From: Parasedimentitalea denitrificans
Lineage (GTDB): Bacteria > Pseudomonadota > Alphaproteobacteria > Rhodobacterales > Rhodobacteraceae
Assembly (NCBI RefSeq): GCF_011813015.1
Contig: NZ_QHLQ01000008.1
Location: forward strand, 1-64,000
Direction of reading: 5' to 3'
DNA: 64,000 nt
A program made the position numbers and the translations under genes. This document shows, one piece after another, positions 37,429 to 46,780 of the stretch. The notes under the pieces are model-generated. The model had not been told where the DNA came from and searched no databases. It was given only the letters and a program-made list of their open reading frames with translations. Numbering within the stretch: the stretch's first letter is position 1; each line of letters opens with the position of its first letter.

Positions 37429-38835
37429 ATGAGCGTAGACGCAGTTCTCAAGACACTCAAAGACGATGATATCGCTTATGTTGATATCCGTTTCACCGAC
37501 GTTCGCGGCAAATTGCAGCACGTCACAGTTGACGTGGATCTGGTTGACCAAGACTTCCTCGAAGAAGGCTTTATGTTCGACGGCTCGTCGATCGAAGGCT
37601 GGAAGTCGATCGAAAACTCCGACATGAAACTGATCCCAGACACAACAAGTGCCTATGTTGATCCGTTTTACGCCGAGAAAACACTGTGCATTCACTGTTC
37701 GGTTGTGGAGCCTGATACAGGCGAAGCCTATCAGCGTGACCCACGCGGCACCGCTCAAAAGGCCGAAGCTTACCTGAAATCCTCGGGCATCGGCGACGTT
37801 GCTTACATGGGTCCAGAAGCTGAATTCTTCCTGTTTGACGACGTTCGCTTCTCGAACTCGATCAACAAAGTGTCCTACGAAGTTGACGCATCCGATGCGT
37901 CCTGGAACACAGACACCGAGTATGAAATGGGCAACATGGGTCACCGCCCTGGCGTTAAGGGTGGCTACTTCCCAGTCAACCCAATCGACGAAGCCCAGGA
38001 CCTGCGTTCGGAAATGCTGTCGACCATGAAGCGTCTGGGCATGAAAGTGGACAAGCACCACCACGAGGTTGCGTCCTGTCAGCACGAACTGGGCCTGATC
38101 TTTGACAGCCTGACCAAACAGGCCGACGAGCTGCAGAAGTACAAGTACGTGATCCACAACGTGGCACATGCTTATGGCAAGTCCGCTACCTTTATGCCCA
38201 AGCCGATCTATGGCGACAACGGCACCGGCATGCACGTGAACATGTCGATCTGGAAAGACGGCAAGCCACTGTTCGCTGGCGACAAATACGCTGATCTGTC
38301 GGACGAAGCCCTGTACTTCATCGGTGGTATCCTGAAGCACGCCAAGACACTGAACGCTTTCACAAACCCAGCGACAAACAGCTACAAGCGTTTAATCCCA
38401 GGTTTCGAAGCCCCAGTTCTGCGCGCCTATTCGGCTCGTAACCGTTCGGGTTGTGTTCGTATCCCATGGACTGAATCGCCAAAGGCCAAGCGCGTCGAAG
38501 CTCGTTTCCCTGATCCGGCTGCCAACCCATACCTGTGCTTTGCTGCACTGCTGATGGCTGGCCTAGACGGCATCAAGAACAAAATCAACCCTGGCGAAGC
38601 CATGGACAAAAACCTGTACGACCTGCCAGCAGAAGAGTTGGAAGGGATCCCAACAGTATGTGGTTCCCTGCGTGAAGCTTTGGACAGCCTGGCTGCTGAC
38701 CACGACTTCCTGCTGCAGGGCGACGTGTTCACCAAAGACCAAATCGACGGCTACATTGCTCTTAAGATGGGTGAAGTCGAACTGTTCGAGCACACACCGC
38801 ACCCAGTTGAGTTTGGCATGTACTACAGCTGCTAA
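37429..38835 (+). CDS. glnA: type I glutamine synthetase GlnA
   Basis: This 468-residue dodecameric enzyme forms glutamine from glutamate, ammonia and ATP. A ribosome binding site (agaagga) precedes the ATG. Signatures include [34 protein letters not shown], the ATP-binding [20 protein letters not shown], and the adenylylation loop [11 protein letters not shown] with Tyr397 at the canonical position, implying GlnE control. A strong terminator follows the gene. Confidence 0.98.
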   Translation: MSVDAVLKTLKDDDIAYVDIRFTDVRGKLQHVTVDVDLVDQDFLEEGFMFDGSSIEGWKSIENSDMKLIPDTTSAYVDPFYAEKTLCIHCSVVEPDTGEAYQRDPRGTAQKAEAYLKSSGIGDVAYMGPEAEFFLFDDVRFSNSINKVSYEVDASDASWNTDTEYEMGNMGHRPGVKGGYFPVNPIDEAQDLRSEMLSTMKRLGMKVDKHHHEVASCQHELGLIFDSLTKQADELQKYKYVIHNVAHAYGKSATFMPKPIYGDNGTGMHVNMSIWKDGKPLFAGDKYADLSDEALYFIGGILKHAKTLNAFTNPATNSYKRLIPGFEAPVLRAYSARNRSGCVRIPWTESPKAKRVEARFPDPAANPYLCFAALLMAGLDGIKNKINPGEAMDKNLYDLPAEELEGIPTVCGSLREALDSLAADHDFLLQGDVFTKDQIDGYIALKMGEVELFEHTPHPVEFGMYYSC

Positions 38836-38856
38836 GCTACCCAATAGAGATCTTGT

Positions 38857-38884
38857 AAGGGCGTCCTTCGGGGCGCCCTTCTTG
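38857..38884 (+). terminator. terminator after glnA
   Basis: The stem aagggcgtcc / ggggcgccctt closes on a ttcg loop and is followed by cttg. It lies 21 bp after the glnA stop. The stem is strong; the T tail is short. Confidence 0.8.
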
Positions 38885-38968
38885 TGATCTGAAGCAGAAT
38901 TCGTCTCGAGGCACGGCCCAGAGATTTCCCAACTTGCATTTTTCCATCGCATGGCTCAGGGATGACGC

Positions 38969-40711
38969 ATGACCTTATTTACAGATTTGCAGTCGACACT
39001 AAACTTAGCCCAGCAAGGACGGTACAAAGCCGCCCTCAAATCCGCGCGCGCCGGAATGCGAAGGCACAAGAAACACCCTGCTTTTCCAAACATTGCAGCT
39101 GTATGCCTGTGCTCGATGGACAAAAAGCGTGAGGCAGTTCCCCTGTATCAAAAAGCCCTGTCTCTGGATCCCAACTTCCACGATGCGCGACGCAATCTTG
39201 GCATGGCACTCGTTTCACTCCACCAAAATGAGAACGCTATAAAAGTACTCTCTAAGGCAATTCGAAATAACCCCCGAGATGGCCAGGCATGGCGCCATAT
39301 AGCCCTCGCTAGGCGCAATCTCGGAGATGATAGAAATGCTCTGGCGGCCGCAGAGAAAGCACTTGAGATAGAACCCGAGAACGAAGACACTCTAAAGCTC
39401 CATGCTGATGCTTTGGAAAAAATAGGCCACATATCCGCCGCCTTAGAGGCGTGTCGTAGCGCTCTCAAGATCGCACCCTCCAACATCAACTTGTTGGAAC
39501 TAACTGCTAGCCTTCTGTCATACCAATGCATAACTGACGAAGCTCTGTCCCTACGTCAGAAAGCTGCAACTTTGGCACCACAAGACATTGAGACCTTGGC
39601 TCCCCTAGCAACTCAGCTTTTGACCATGGGACAACAGGCAGAAGCCCGTTCCCTTTGCTTAGGCCTCTTGAAACTATCTCCCGTCAGTTACAGTACAATG
39701 GAAGAATTGTCTCTATTCCAAACCAAGGAACAGAATGTCGAACTTCGGAACACGGCGCTCAAGGCATTGGACAACTCATCTCTCCAAGCTTCAAACCGAG
39801 CATATCTCTACTTTACATTGGCCCACATCGACCGCCAGGCTGGTGATGTTTCGTCCGCAGAGAATTACTATGTGCGTGCTAACCGTGAAGTAGCAAAAAA
39901 AACTCCCTATGACGCTGCTAGGGAAACGAATGTACATAAGAATATCATTTCACGCTATTCGGGACCGGATTTGGTTGGGAACCAAGATCCCCCTGACCCT
40001 AGGCCAATTTACGTTGTTGGTCTCCCCCGTTCGGGAACGACGCTAACCGAAACCACTCTAGGGGCGCACCCAAATGTGGCTCCATTGGGTGAGCGCAGGC
40101 TATCGAAAATACTGCTATCAACTTTCCAAGATGACCTTCCATTTGGCGCGGACGAGCAGAAGAAACTTGCCGAGTTACAGCAAGAGAATTTACCGCCCTT
40201 GCCTTCCGATACCTTCGCCTACGTTGACAAAATGCCCGAAAACCATCGCTATATCGGTCCTCTTAAATCAGCATTTGGAAATGCCCGCTTCATCAATCTA
40301 CGCCGCGACCCACGCGATGTAGCCTTGTCTCAGTGGCACAGTCATTTCACTTCTGGGTCTATTACCTATTCATACGACCTAAAAGCGATAGCCCACAAAT
40401 TTAATCTGTACGCGGAAATCATGGCACATTGGCACAAAGTTATGCCGGGAGAAATTCTCGATATGCCATATGAAGACCTTGTCAGCGACATCGATACCTC
40501 CACCAAGAAAATAGCCGAACACTGTGGGCTCGACTGGACACCATCAATGGCCCAGCCTCACAAACATGCGGGTCAGGTTCGAACCATGAGCCTTCACCAA
40601 GTCCGCCAACCGGTACACAAAAAATCGGTCAATAAATGGATCCAGCATGAGGAAATGCTCGCTCCTTTTGTTGCCGAATTGGACCCAGGACTCTGGCCTG
40701 AAATCCGCTAA
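38969..40711 (+). CDS. TPR-repeat sulfotransferase
   Basis: This 580-residue protein starts after cagggatg. The N-terminal half (about 1-300) consists of tetratricopeptide repeats (AVPLYQKALSLDPNFHDARR, NLGMAL, and ALAAAEKALEIEPENEDTL are examples). The C-terminal half is a sulfotransferase domain: the 5'-phosphosulphate loop GLPRSGTTLTE at residues 351-361 and the 3'-phosphate region INLRRDPRDVALSQWHSHF. Such TPR sulfotransferases use PAPS. The acceptor (protein, lipid or glycan) cannot be told. Codon composition is somewhat AT-richer than in glnA. It is probably transcribed alone, since a terminator precedes it. Confidence 0.9.
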   Translation: MTLFTDLQSTLNLAQQGRYKAALKSARAGMRRHKKHPAFPNIAAVCLCSMDKKREAVPLYQKALSLDPNFHDARRNLGMALVSLHQNENAIKVLSKAIRNNPRDGQAWRHIALARRNLGDDRNALAAAEKALEIEPENEDTLKLHADALEKIGHISAALEACRSALKIAPSNINLLELTASLLSYQCITDEALSLRQKAATLAPQDIETLAPLATQLLTMGQQAEARSLCLGLLKLSPVSYSTMEELSLFQTKEQNVELRNTALKALDNSSLQASNRAYLYFTLAHIDRQAGDVSSAENYYVRANREVAKKTPYDAARETNVHKNIISRYSGPDLVGNQDPPDPRPIYVVGLPRSGTTLTETTLGAHPNVAPLGERRLSKILLSTFQDDLPFGADEQKKLAELQQENLPPLPSDTFAYVDKMPENHRYIGPLKSAFGNARFINLRRDPRDVALSQWHSHFTSGSITYSYDLKAIAHKFNLYAEIMAHWHKVMPGEILDMPYEDLVSDIDTSTKKIAEHCGLDWTPSMAQPHKHAGQVRTMSLHQVRQPVHKKSVNKWIQHEEMLAPFVAELDPGLWPEIR

Positions 40712-40803
40712 ATAGGTGTTTTTCTAAACGGATGCTCATCTGGGTATTTTGGTTTTCCAATTGGCGTGATAACGACCCCGGCTCAGCCCAAAGATAGGAG
40801 CCC

Positions 40804-42057
40804 GTGATGAGCGCCCCAAATACCCTTGGCATTGATTTTGGAACCTCAAATTCCGCCGCCGGAATTTCGGTAAATGGACAGCCCTGGCTGGTTGAACTGG
40901 AACCCGGAGAGAAGACCCTGCCAACAGCTGTGTTTTTTGAAGAACTGCCGCGGCGGATGCGGATTGGTGGTAGCGCAACACAGGCCCTAATTTCGGGTGA
41001 GGAAGGCCGGTTTATGCGTGCCCTCAAAAGCTTGCTGGGAACCCCCCTCTTGCGCGAGGAACGGCGGCTTAACGGCGAACGTATTGATTTCATCGAAATC
41101 ATCGCCCGGTTTCTGCGTGAAATAAAAACGCGGGCCGAGGCCGCAACCTATCAGGAATTCACCCATGCCCTGTCTGGCCGCCCAGTGCGGTTTCACAGCA
41201 AAGACGACGCTAGAAACGCCCAGGCCGAAATTGATCTGCGTGATTGCTACCTCGCGGCGGGGTTTCGGGATGTTCAGTTCATGTATGAGCCTGAAGCCGC
41301 CGCGCGAGCGACTGCTCCAGATAACGGACTTGGGCTGATTGTTGACATTGGCGGCGGTACATCTGATTTCTCGGTGTTTCGCCAGCAGGACACCGGAGAG
41401 ACTGAAATTCTGGCCAGCTATGGGTTGCGCATAGGTGGCACTGATTTTGATCGCCGCCTGAGCATTGATCATGTGATGCCTCTATTAGGTCGTGGCAGTT
41501 CAATCCGGAATGCCTTTGGTCCAGGGACTCTGCCAGCCCCCGCCAAGATATTCAACGATCTGGCCACCTGGCAGATGATCCCGTTCCTTTACGCTGCGGA
41601 TACCCGCCGTAAAGCAAGTGATTTAGCCAGCAATGCCGCCGAGCCAGAAAAACTGGCGCGGCTGGTCGCAGTGCTGGAGGACGAGCTGGGCCACGACATC
41701 GCCTTTGCGGTTGAGAAAGGGAAAATCCAAAGCAATCAACCCGACCACCCTGCCCCGCGCATTGACCTAAAGGAGCTGGAACGCGGCCTAATTGTGCCAT
41801 TGGCAGGGGAAATGGTAAAAAGTTCTCTGGAAACTCAGGTGGATGAAATCGCCGCAGGCGCGGCTGAAACGCTGGTGCTGGCTGGGGTGCGGGCTGAACA
41901 GATCGACCGAATTGTTCTGGTTGGTGGCTCATCCCTGATGAAAGTGATCGAGCAAAAGATGCGTCAACTGTGCCCTGACGCCCAAATCCACAAAGACAAT
42001 GCAATGACCGCCGTTGCTGATGGTCTGGCAATTTCAGCCACAACAGCGTTCGCCTAA
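40804..42057 (+). CDS. Hsp70-like ATPase of the YegD type
   Basis: The 417-residue protein has the actin/Hsp70 ATPase fold: phosphate 1 LGIDFGTSNSAAGIS, phosphate 2 GLIVDIGGGTSDFSVFR, and the adenosine motif RIVLVGGSSLMKVIE. It lacks the Hsp70 substrate-binding domain and so resembles E. coli YegD, a chaperone-like protein of uncertain role. The ORF starts at an ATG after ataggagcc. The next gene, for a lytic transglycosylase, follows on the same strand with about 90 bp between. Confidence 0.9.
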   Translation: MMSAPNTLGIDFGTSNSAAGISVNGQPWLVELEPGEKTLPTAVFFEELPRRMRIGGSATQALISGEEGRFMRALKSLLGTPLLREERRLNGERIDFIEIIARFLREIKTRAEAATYQEFTHALSGRPVRFHSKDDARNAQAEIDLRDCYLAAGFRDVQFMYEPEAAARATAPDNGLGLIVDIGGGTSDFSVFRQQDTGETEILASYGLRIGGTDFDRRLSIDHVMPLLGRGSSIRNAFGPGTLPAPAKIFNDLATWQMIPFLYAADTRRKASDLASNAAEPEKLARLVAVLEDELGHDIAFAVEKGKIQSNQPDHPAPRIDLKELERGLIVPLAGEMVKSSLETQVDEIAAGAAETLVLAGVRAEQIDRIVLVGGSSLMKVIEQKMRQLCPDAQIHKDNAMTAVADGLAISATTAFA

Positions 42058-42149
42058 CCCTAACGGAGAGAACCTGCACATAATTCCCATGGTTTTTCAG
42101 GTCCACGGCACTACGCTAAACTAGGTCCATTTTAGAGAAAGCCAGTTTT

Positions 42150-42944
42150 ATGCGTTTACCTCTGTTGTCGTCCCTGTTCTGCCTCTGCCTTGCAGGCCCA
42201 GCTCTTGCTGCCCCATGCGGCAATACATCCGCTGGGTTCGCAGCATGGAAGACTGATTTCGCCCGCCAAGCCAGACAGGCGGGTGTAAAAAAGCCAGGAC
42301 TCCATGCACTACAGACGGCCCAATACGCCAGCCGGACGATATCGGCCGACCGTAACCAAAAGAGTTTCCGCTACACGCTGGAAAAATTCATGGAAATTCG
42401 CGGCTCAAATACAATCATAGCACAGGGGCGCAAACGCAAAGCGCGCAACAGCGAATTCTATGCCTCACTGGAAAAGAAGTACGGGGTGCCCGCCGGAGTG
42501 TTAATCGCCATTCACGGAATGGAAACTGCCTTTGGCCACTTTATGGGCGACAGCCAGATTGTCCCCGCCATTACCACATTGGCCTATGACTGCCGACGGT
42601 CTGACTTCTTTTTGCCCCATGCCATCGGCGCATTAAAACTGGTGGATCAAGGGGCCATAACCCCGGCCACCCGAGGCGCAAAACATGGCGAATTAGGCCA
42701 TACCCAGTTTCTGCCGGGCAATGCGCTGCAATACGGTGTCGATTGGGGCGGTGACGGACGGGTTGATTTCTACGACATGGCTGACGCATTGGCCTCGACC
42801 GCGAATTATCTACGTAAGAAGGGCTGGAAAAAGGGCAAAGGTTATCAGCCCGGCGAGCCGAACTACGCGGTGCTGAAACAGTGGAACGCTGCCACTGTAT
42901 ACCAACAGTCACTGGCCATTATGGGAGCTGCCATTGATAGGTAA
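42150..42944 (+). CDS. MltB-type lytic murein transglycosylase
   Basis: This 264-residue periplasmic enzyme cleaves peptidoglycan to anhydro-muropeptides. The signal peptide is about residues 1-20 (ending ALA-A). The SLT_2 domain has the catalytic Glu125 in IHGMETAFG (family pattern IxGxExxFG) and the following GELGHTQFLPGNALQYGVDW. It is shorter than MltB and lacks a lipobox and a C-terminal peptidoglycan-binding domain, so it is likely a soluble periplasmic form. The gap to the next gene (42945-43282) holds a 7-bp stem at 42999-43019 without a T run and nothing else I recognise. Confidence 0.9.
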   Translation: MRLPLLSSLFCLCLAGPALAAPCGNTSAGFAAWKTDFARQARQAGVKKPGLHALQTAQYASRTISADRNQKSFRYTLEKFMEIRGSNTIIAQGRKRKARNSEFYASLEKKYGVPAGVLIAIHGMETAFGHFMGDSQIVPAITTLAYDCRRSDFFLPHAIGALKLVDQGAITPATRGAKHGELGHTQFLPGNALQYGVDWGGDGRVDFYDMADALASTANYLRKKGWKKGKGYQPGEPNYAVLKQWNAATVYQQSLAIMGAAIDR

Positions 42945-43282
42945 GGCACTGAGTTTCTGCCCGAATTTCACCGACTAATTCCAAGCAAGGTTTGGGCTGG
43001 GCGCAGCCATTATGCGCCCGTCCGAAAACAATCCGTGCCGCAGGCTCTGATTGTAACACCTTTGGCAGCAATGTGGCCGGAACCCGCCACGGTTCAGCCG
43101 CATTATTTTCAAAAAAGCCACAACCGGAGACACAACCAACTGAAAACAAACTAACTTTCTAATCTGCGGAGAGTTCGTCAATTAGAAACAGTTTCTTAGC
43201 AATTCCGCGGATCTCGCCTAACTTTGCACGTTTTCGGCTTCTATTGTTCCCTTAGAAGCAACCTGAGCGGAGGATCCTGACG

Positions 43283-43969
43283 GTGGCCCAGAAAACTCAA
43301 TTTTACGGTGGGTTAGTCTATTACGGAATACCCAGCAGTGCACTTGCCAAGTGTAGCTGCATCATTGCCGATACGCTGGAAGAATACGGCCATTCGGTAG
43401 ATCAGTTTAGTGCTCGTGCAAATGATGTTATTGCGCTTGCCTGTGACCAATATCGCTTGGTGCTTAGGATGGGCGACCAGCCAGAGGCATCAGACAACAA
43501 CACAGCCAAACTGGGTCTTCAGCGTGTGGAAATTTCCATGCATCCGAATTTCCCCACTCATTGCGACACGGAACTCAGCGAGATGCTGATGGCTATTATC
43601 CTGTATCGATTGGTTCCTGTACTGGCTGCAGAACATATTGAATGGATGGCCCCTAGCGCAACGCTGACACGGGCGCAGTTTCTGAGCGTTTTTGCCAATG
43701 TAAAATCAATGCAGCCACTACCGCAGCCCTGCGCCCGTGATCGGTTTGCCCCGATCGACGAGACAGCAGCTGAGTTGGAGCTTCACTGCGCTCAATTGCA
43801 GGCCACGCCCCATCAATCCCCGGCTCCGATGACCAGACCACCAGCGTCGTATCAACGGTTTACAGCTTGGGCTGGTGGCCTGATGCGCAACAGCGAGCCT
43901 CGCCTTGTCAGCGTTGCATCCCCGTTGGCAATTTGCGCGGCGCTGGCCAAGAGTTCCGGCGCTCTTTGA
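43283..43969 (+). CDS. conserved hypothetical protein
   Basis: This 228-residue protein starts at GTG with ggaggat upstream. No signal peptide or TM segment is evident. The first half has a compact alpha/beta look (KTQFYGGLVYYGIPSSALAK, YRLVLRMGDQPEA, HIEWMAPSATLTRAQFLSVF), and the C-terminal third is Pro/Ala-rich. I do not recognise the family. It stands between the lytic transglycosylase and the HODM-like gene, convergent with the latter. Confidence 0.6.
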   Translation: MAQKTQFYGGLVYYGIPSSALAKCSCIIADTLEEYGHSVDQFSARANDVIALACDQYRLVLRMGDQPEASDNNTAKLGLQRVEISMHPNFPTHCDTELSEMLMAIILYRLVPVLAAEHIEWMAPSATLTRAQFLSVFANVKSMQPLPQPCARDRFAPIDETAAELELHCAQLQATPHQSPAPMTRPPASYQRFTAWAGGLMRNSEPRLVSVASPLAICAALAKSSGAL

Positions 43970-44006
43970 CAGAGGCCGGACCCAGCCTACGACGGTGCAG
44001 GGTGGC

Positions 44007-44747
44007 CTACCCCCACTGCGCCAGCACATCTCTTTTTGCCAGCACGTAGGTATGAATGCAAAAGACCACTGCCCGGGTCTCGGGCAGTCTAAGGATCATC
44101 TGCTTCTCGCTTCGCATGTATTCAGCGGCAGCATCGTGCACCTCGTTGCGCGCTTCGTAATGACTGCGCGGTTGATGCAGCGCCGGATCCTGATACCACA
44201 GCCCGTTGTACCGCCACAAAGGTCGGCCCGGCTGCACCCCATCGAATAATCGCTGAACACGCTTTGCAATGCCTGTGTCATAACTGGGAACCGGCGTATG
44301 GATGCCTGTTAGGGGCGCCATAAACTTCTCGGACAGTTTCCAGCTGGCCGGAAAGCACAGCACCGCGCCGGTCATGACATGCTCGTCCCCCCGTTTTTCC
44401 AGAATGCAAAAATCCTGTTGGGTAATGCGCCCCAGTGTTCCCAGCGGGTCCTCCCAATCAATCGTGACTGACTGGCCACCACCGGGCTGAACCTCTTGAT
44501 CCTCAGGCGAATATCGCTGCGCCAAAACCATGCGTAGCAACTCTTGCGCCGCAGGCATCGCCTCTGGATCCAGCATCAACACATCATCGCGCCGGTCATC
44601 CAACAACTGCCGCCGCACCGCGATCTGTGCTGTGCTAGCCTCATCCGGACGCAGCCAGTCCTGCGGGGGCAGCGGTTGAATGCCCGGCAGTTTCTGTGCC
44701 TGCAGCGGGTTAAAGGGAATTTGTTTTTGTAAGATGACGTCCATCAA
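44007..44747 (-). CDS. HODM-like (DUF3445) heme-dependent oxidative N-demethylase homologue
   Basis: The 246-residue protein matches the DUF3445 family, which includes the alpha subunit of the heme-dependent oxidative N-demethylase acting on dimethylamine. Typical blocks are FCILEKRGDEHVMTGAVLCF, PASWKLSEKFMAPLTGIHTP, and VQRLFDGVQPGRPLWRYNGL. No beta, gamma or delta subunit genes are adjacent, so whether it acts as an N-demethylase is inference. The first ~22 codons and the upstream ~15 bp are repeated at 46568-46640. Confidence 0.8.
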   Translation of the reverse strand: MMDVILQKQIPFNPLQAQKLPGIQPLPPQDWLRPDEASTAQIAVRRQLLDDRRDDVLMLDPEAMPAAQELLRMVLAQRYSPEDQEVQPGGGQSVTIDWEDPLGTLGRITQQDFCILEKRGDEHVMTGAVLCFPASWKLSEKFMAPLTGIHTPVPSYDTGIAKRVQRLFDGVQPGRPLWRYNGLWYQDPALHQPRSHYEARNEVHDAAAEYMRSEKQMILRLPETRAVVFCIHTYVLAKRDVLAQWG

Positions 44748-44762
44748 GCTGGCTTAGCATCT
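44690..44762 (-). repeat. 73-bp direct repeat, copy A (5' end of HODM-like gene)
   Basis: This segment covers the start and first ~19 codons of the HODM-like gene and about 15 bp upstream. A near-identical segment in the same orientation lies at 46568-46640, with about ten differences clustered around the start codon. Confidence 0.85.
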
Positions 44763-44852
44763 CCGCCAACCAATGCCAGCCCCGTTTGTTCCTTGCCACG
44801 TCAACCACAATTGCCCCTTCAGTCAGTTGAAGCCGACTTCAATAATACCGCC

Positions 44853-45527
44853 TTAGCCCTCTTGCATCTTTTTCAAATCCAACGGCACTGACAACAGCAC
44901 GCCAAATTCCTTTGGAAAGTCTGCGCTAACCCGGGCGTGGACTGCCCCCTGCTTGTCAAAGAACCGCGCTTTCGGCACCAGCGGAACGATGGCTTCGTGC
45001 CAAATACCCGCATCGATGCAGATCCCAAAACTACCGTCACAATAGAACGCCACCCAGTCTTCTGGCTTCATATCATCGTCGGTTTTCGCCAGCGCTGCTA
45101 TAAAGGGCTGATTGTCCATCGGGTAGAACAACTGACCGCCGTCCGGATGGTGGTTGGCGTGCCAAATCAACAATTTAGAGCGATCAGGCTCCTCAGCGTC
45201 CCAGCGCGCATCTTCCGGATTTACGCTCCAACCCAAGATGTATTTATCCTGAACCGCCAAATTTTGCCCCAGTAGAACCTCACCTTCCCACCAGAAGTCA
45301 AAATCCCCCTGAAGATACCCACCTTCGTCACCAGTTCCCGGATCAACAGGACGCCAGCCATTGTGTGGCCATTTTGTAATCGGCACCTGATGGGTCGTGT
45401 GGTCCGAGACAATCGTACCATACCCAGCAAAGCTCTCTGGTGTCGCCCGTACCAGGGGAACCTCAAAATGAGGCAGCCCAGCGGCCACATCGGGGTTCAT
45501 GTAATCGAAACGTTCATCATCACTCAT
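44853..45527 (-). CDS. ureidoglycolate lyase (AllA)-like protein
   Basis: The 224-residue product is read from the ATG at 45527 (MSDDERFDYMNPD), with agga upstream; the frame extends 11 codons further. It resembles the AllA/ureidoglycolate lyase cupin family: PLVRATPESFAGYGTIVSD near the N-terminus and GICIDAGIWHEAIVPLV in the barrel, the counterpart of the family motif GxWHxP. AllA releases glyoxylate and urea from ureidoglycolate in purine breakdown. No other allantoin gene is nearby, so the true substrate is uncertain. It is divergent from a LysR regulator gene 136 bp away, a classic regulator-target layout. Confidence 0.72.
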   Translation of the reverse strand: MSDDERFDYMNPDVAAGLPHFEVPLVRATPESFAGYGTIVSDHTTHQVPITKWPHNGWRPVDPGTGDEGGYLQGDFDFWWEGEVLLGQNLAVQDKYILGWSVNPEDARWDAEEPDRSKLLIWHANHHPDGGQLFYPMDNQPFIAALAKTDDDMKPEDWVAFYCDGSFGICIDAGIWHEAIVPLVPKARFFDKQGAVHARVSADFPKEFGVLLSVPLDLKKMQEG

Positions 45528-45663
45528 CGCGCACATCCTAGAGATTGAGATCAGCGGCACGTGTTCAGTTTATCAGATTCGGCCACTGCCAACACAATGC
45601 TGCTTGCGCGACACCTAAATCAAATTAATAAATGGCTATAATTATCGCATCCGGATTTATCAA

Positions 45664-46524
45664 ATGGCCACTTTTGCACAGCTAAAAGCGTTTCACGCGC
45701 TGGCCCTAGAGCGCAACTTTCACCGCGCAGCCGAACGATTGGGACTGACCCAGCCAGCCGTGTCCATCCAAGTGAAAAAGTTGGAACAAGACAGTGGGCG
45801 CAGCCTGCTCTTGCGCAGTGGCCATAAAGTAACGTTGACAGACGAGGGGCGCAGTCTGTTCGAACTCACCACTCGTATATTTGAGGCCGAAGCCCAAGCG
45901 CGACAGATGCTGGACAGCCGGGACAAGGGTGTGCCCCGCACTATTCATCTGGGCGCAGACGGACCACATGTCGCACTTGATTTGATTGCCAAGATGCAAA
46001 AGCAGGAACCTAGCGTTCGCTTCCGGGTTTCTCTGGCCAACGCCGAAACCACTTGGCAAAACCTGTTGTCGATGCAGGTTGACGCCGCTGTTATAGCCAA
46101 TTCAAAAGCCGATCAACGGGTGTTCTCTCAAACAATTGCGTCTCAAAGTCTGTTGGCTCTTGTCCCGGTCGACCACAGTCTGAGCGCAAAAAAAACATTG
46201 AATTTCAAAGATCTATCAAGCTGCAACCTGATCTTTCGAGAACTTGGATCAAACACCCAACGGATCGTCGATGATGCCTTTGCCGGCCTTGATCTGATCC
46301 CGAAAGTTGCAATGGTAATGGGCAGTCGCGAAGGAGTACGCGAGGCGGTGGCGCGCGGGCTTGGAATCGGTTTTGGCTTTAACCGCGAGCTTGGCTGCGA
46401 TCCACGGTTTGTAGGCGTACCCATTCCGGATTTCGAACGCAGTAACAAGGATAAGTTGCTTTGCCTTAAGAAGCAGCGATCGACGCCTTTGGTGAAAGCA
46501 CTGTTCGCCGCTGCCTGTACTTAA
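45664..46524 (+). CDS. LysR-family transcriptional regulator
   Basis: The 286-residue protein has an N-terminal winged HTH (FAQLKAFHALALERNFHRAA, ERLGLTQPAVSIQVKKLEQD) and a type-2 periplasmic-binding-like effector domain (about 90-285). It is divergent from the AllA-like gene and lies upstream of dddP on the same strand (257 bp between). It could regulate either. The C-terminal domain resembles regulators of phosphonate or amino acid use, but I cannot assign the effector. Confidence 0.92.
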   Translation: MATFAQLKAFHALALERNFHRAAERLGLTQPAVSIQVKKLEQDSGRSLLLRSGHKVTLTDEGRSLFELTTRIFEAEAQARQMLDSRDKGVPRTIHLGADGPHVALDLIAKMQKQEPSVRFRVSLANAETTWQNLLSMQVDAAVIANSKADQRVFSQTIASQSLLALVPVDHSLSAKKTLNFKDLSSCNLIFRELGSNTQRIVDDAFAGLDLIPKVAMVMGSREGVREAVARGLGIGFGFNRELGCDPRFVGVPIPDFERSNKDKLLCLKKQRSTPLVKALFAAACT

Positions 46525-46567
46525 TGCCAACACATAGAATAACCCAACACTCGGCAAGTGCTCAGGC

Positions 46568-46640
46568 GTTTCTGTGCCAGCAGCGGGTTAAAGGGAATTT
46601 GTTTTTGTAAGATCTCATCCATGCAGCTGGCTTAGCACCT
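46568..46640 (-). repeat. 73-bp direct repeat, copy B (gene-start remnant)
   Basis: This second copy of the 44690-44762 segment, read on the minus strand, encodes MDEILQKQIPFNPLLAQK and then runs out. It is a stub of a HODM-like gene start lying between the LysR gene and dddP. It suggests duplication or a recombination event that placed the AllA-like/LysR pair between the copies. Confidence 0.85.
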
Positions 46641-46780
46641 GTAACACCGCAAGTCGGCCCTGACCTTGGGTTGCAAGCATCACGGTTTAAAAACGACCAT
46701 CAATTTAGTCGCATTCAGTGCGGCGAATCTTTGCGTCCAGATCCAGATTAGACACACCTGTACAGCGAGGGAAGCCCACG

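Noticed and set aside
38969..40711. TPR sulfotransferase as part of the glnB-glnA operon
   Set aside because: A strong hairpin follows glnA at 38857-38884 and composition differs, so co-transcription is not supported.
42999..43019. 7-bp GC-rich stem after the lytic transglycosylase gene as a terminator
   Set aside because: No T run on either side.
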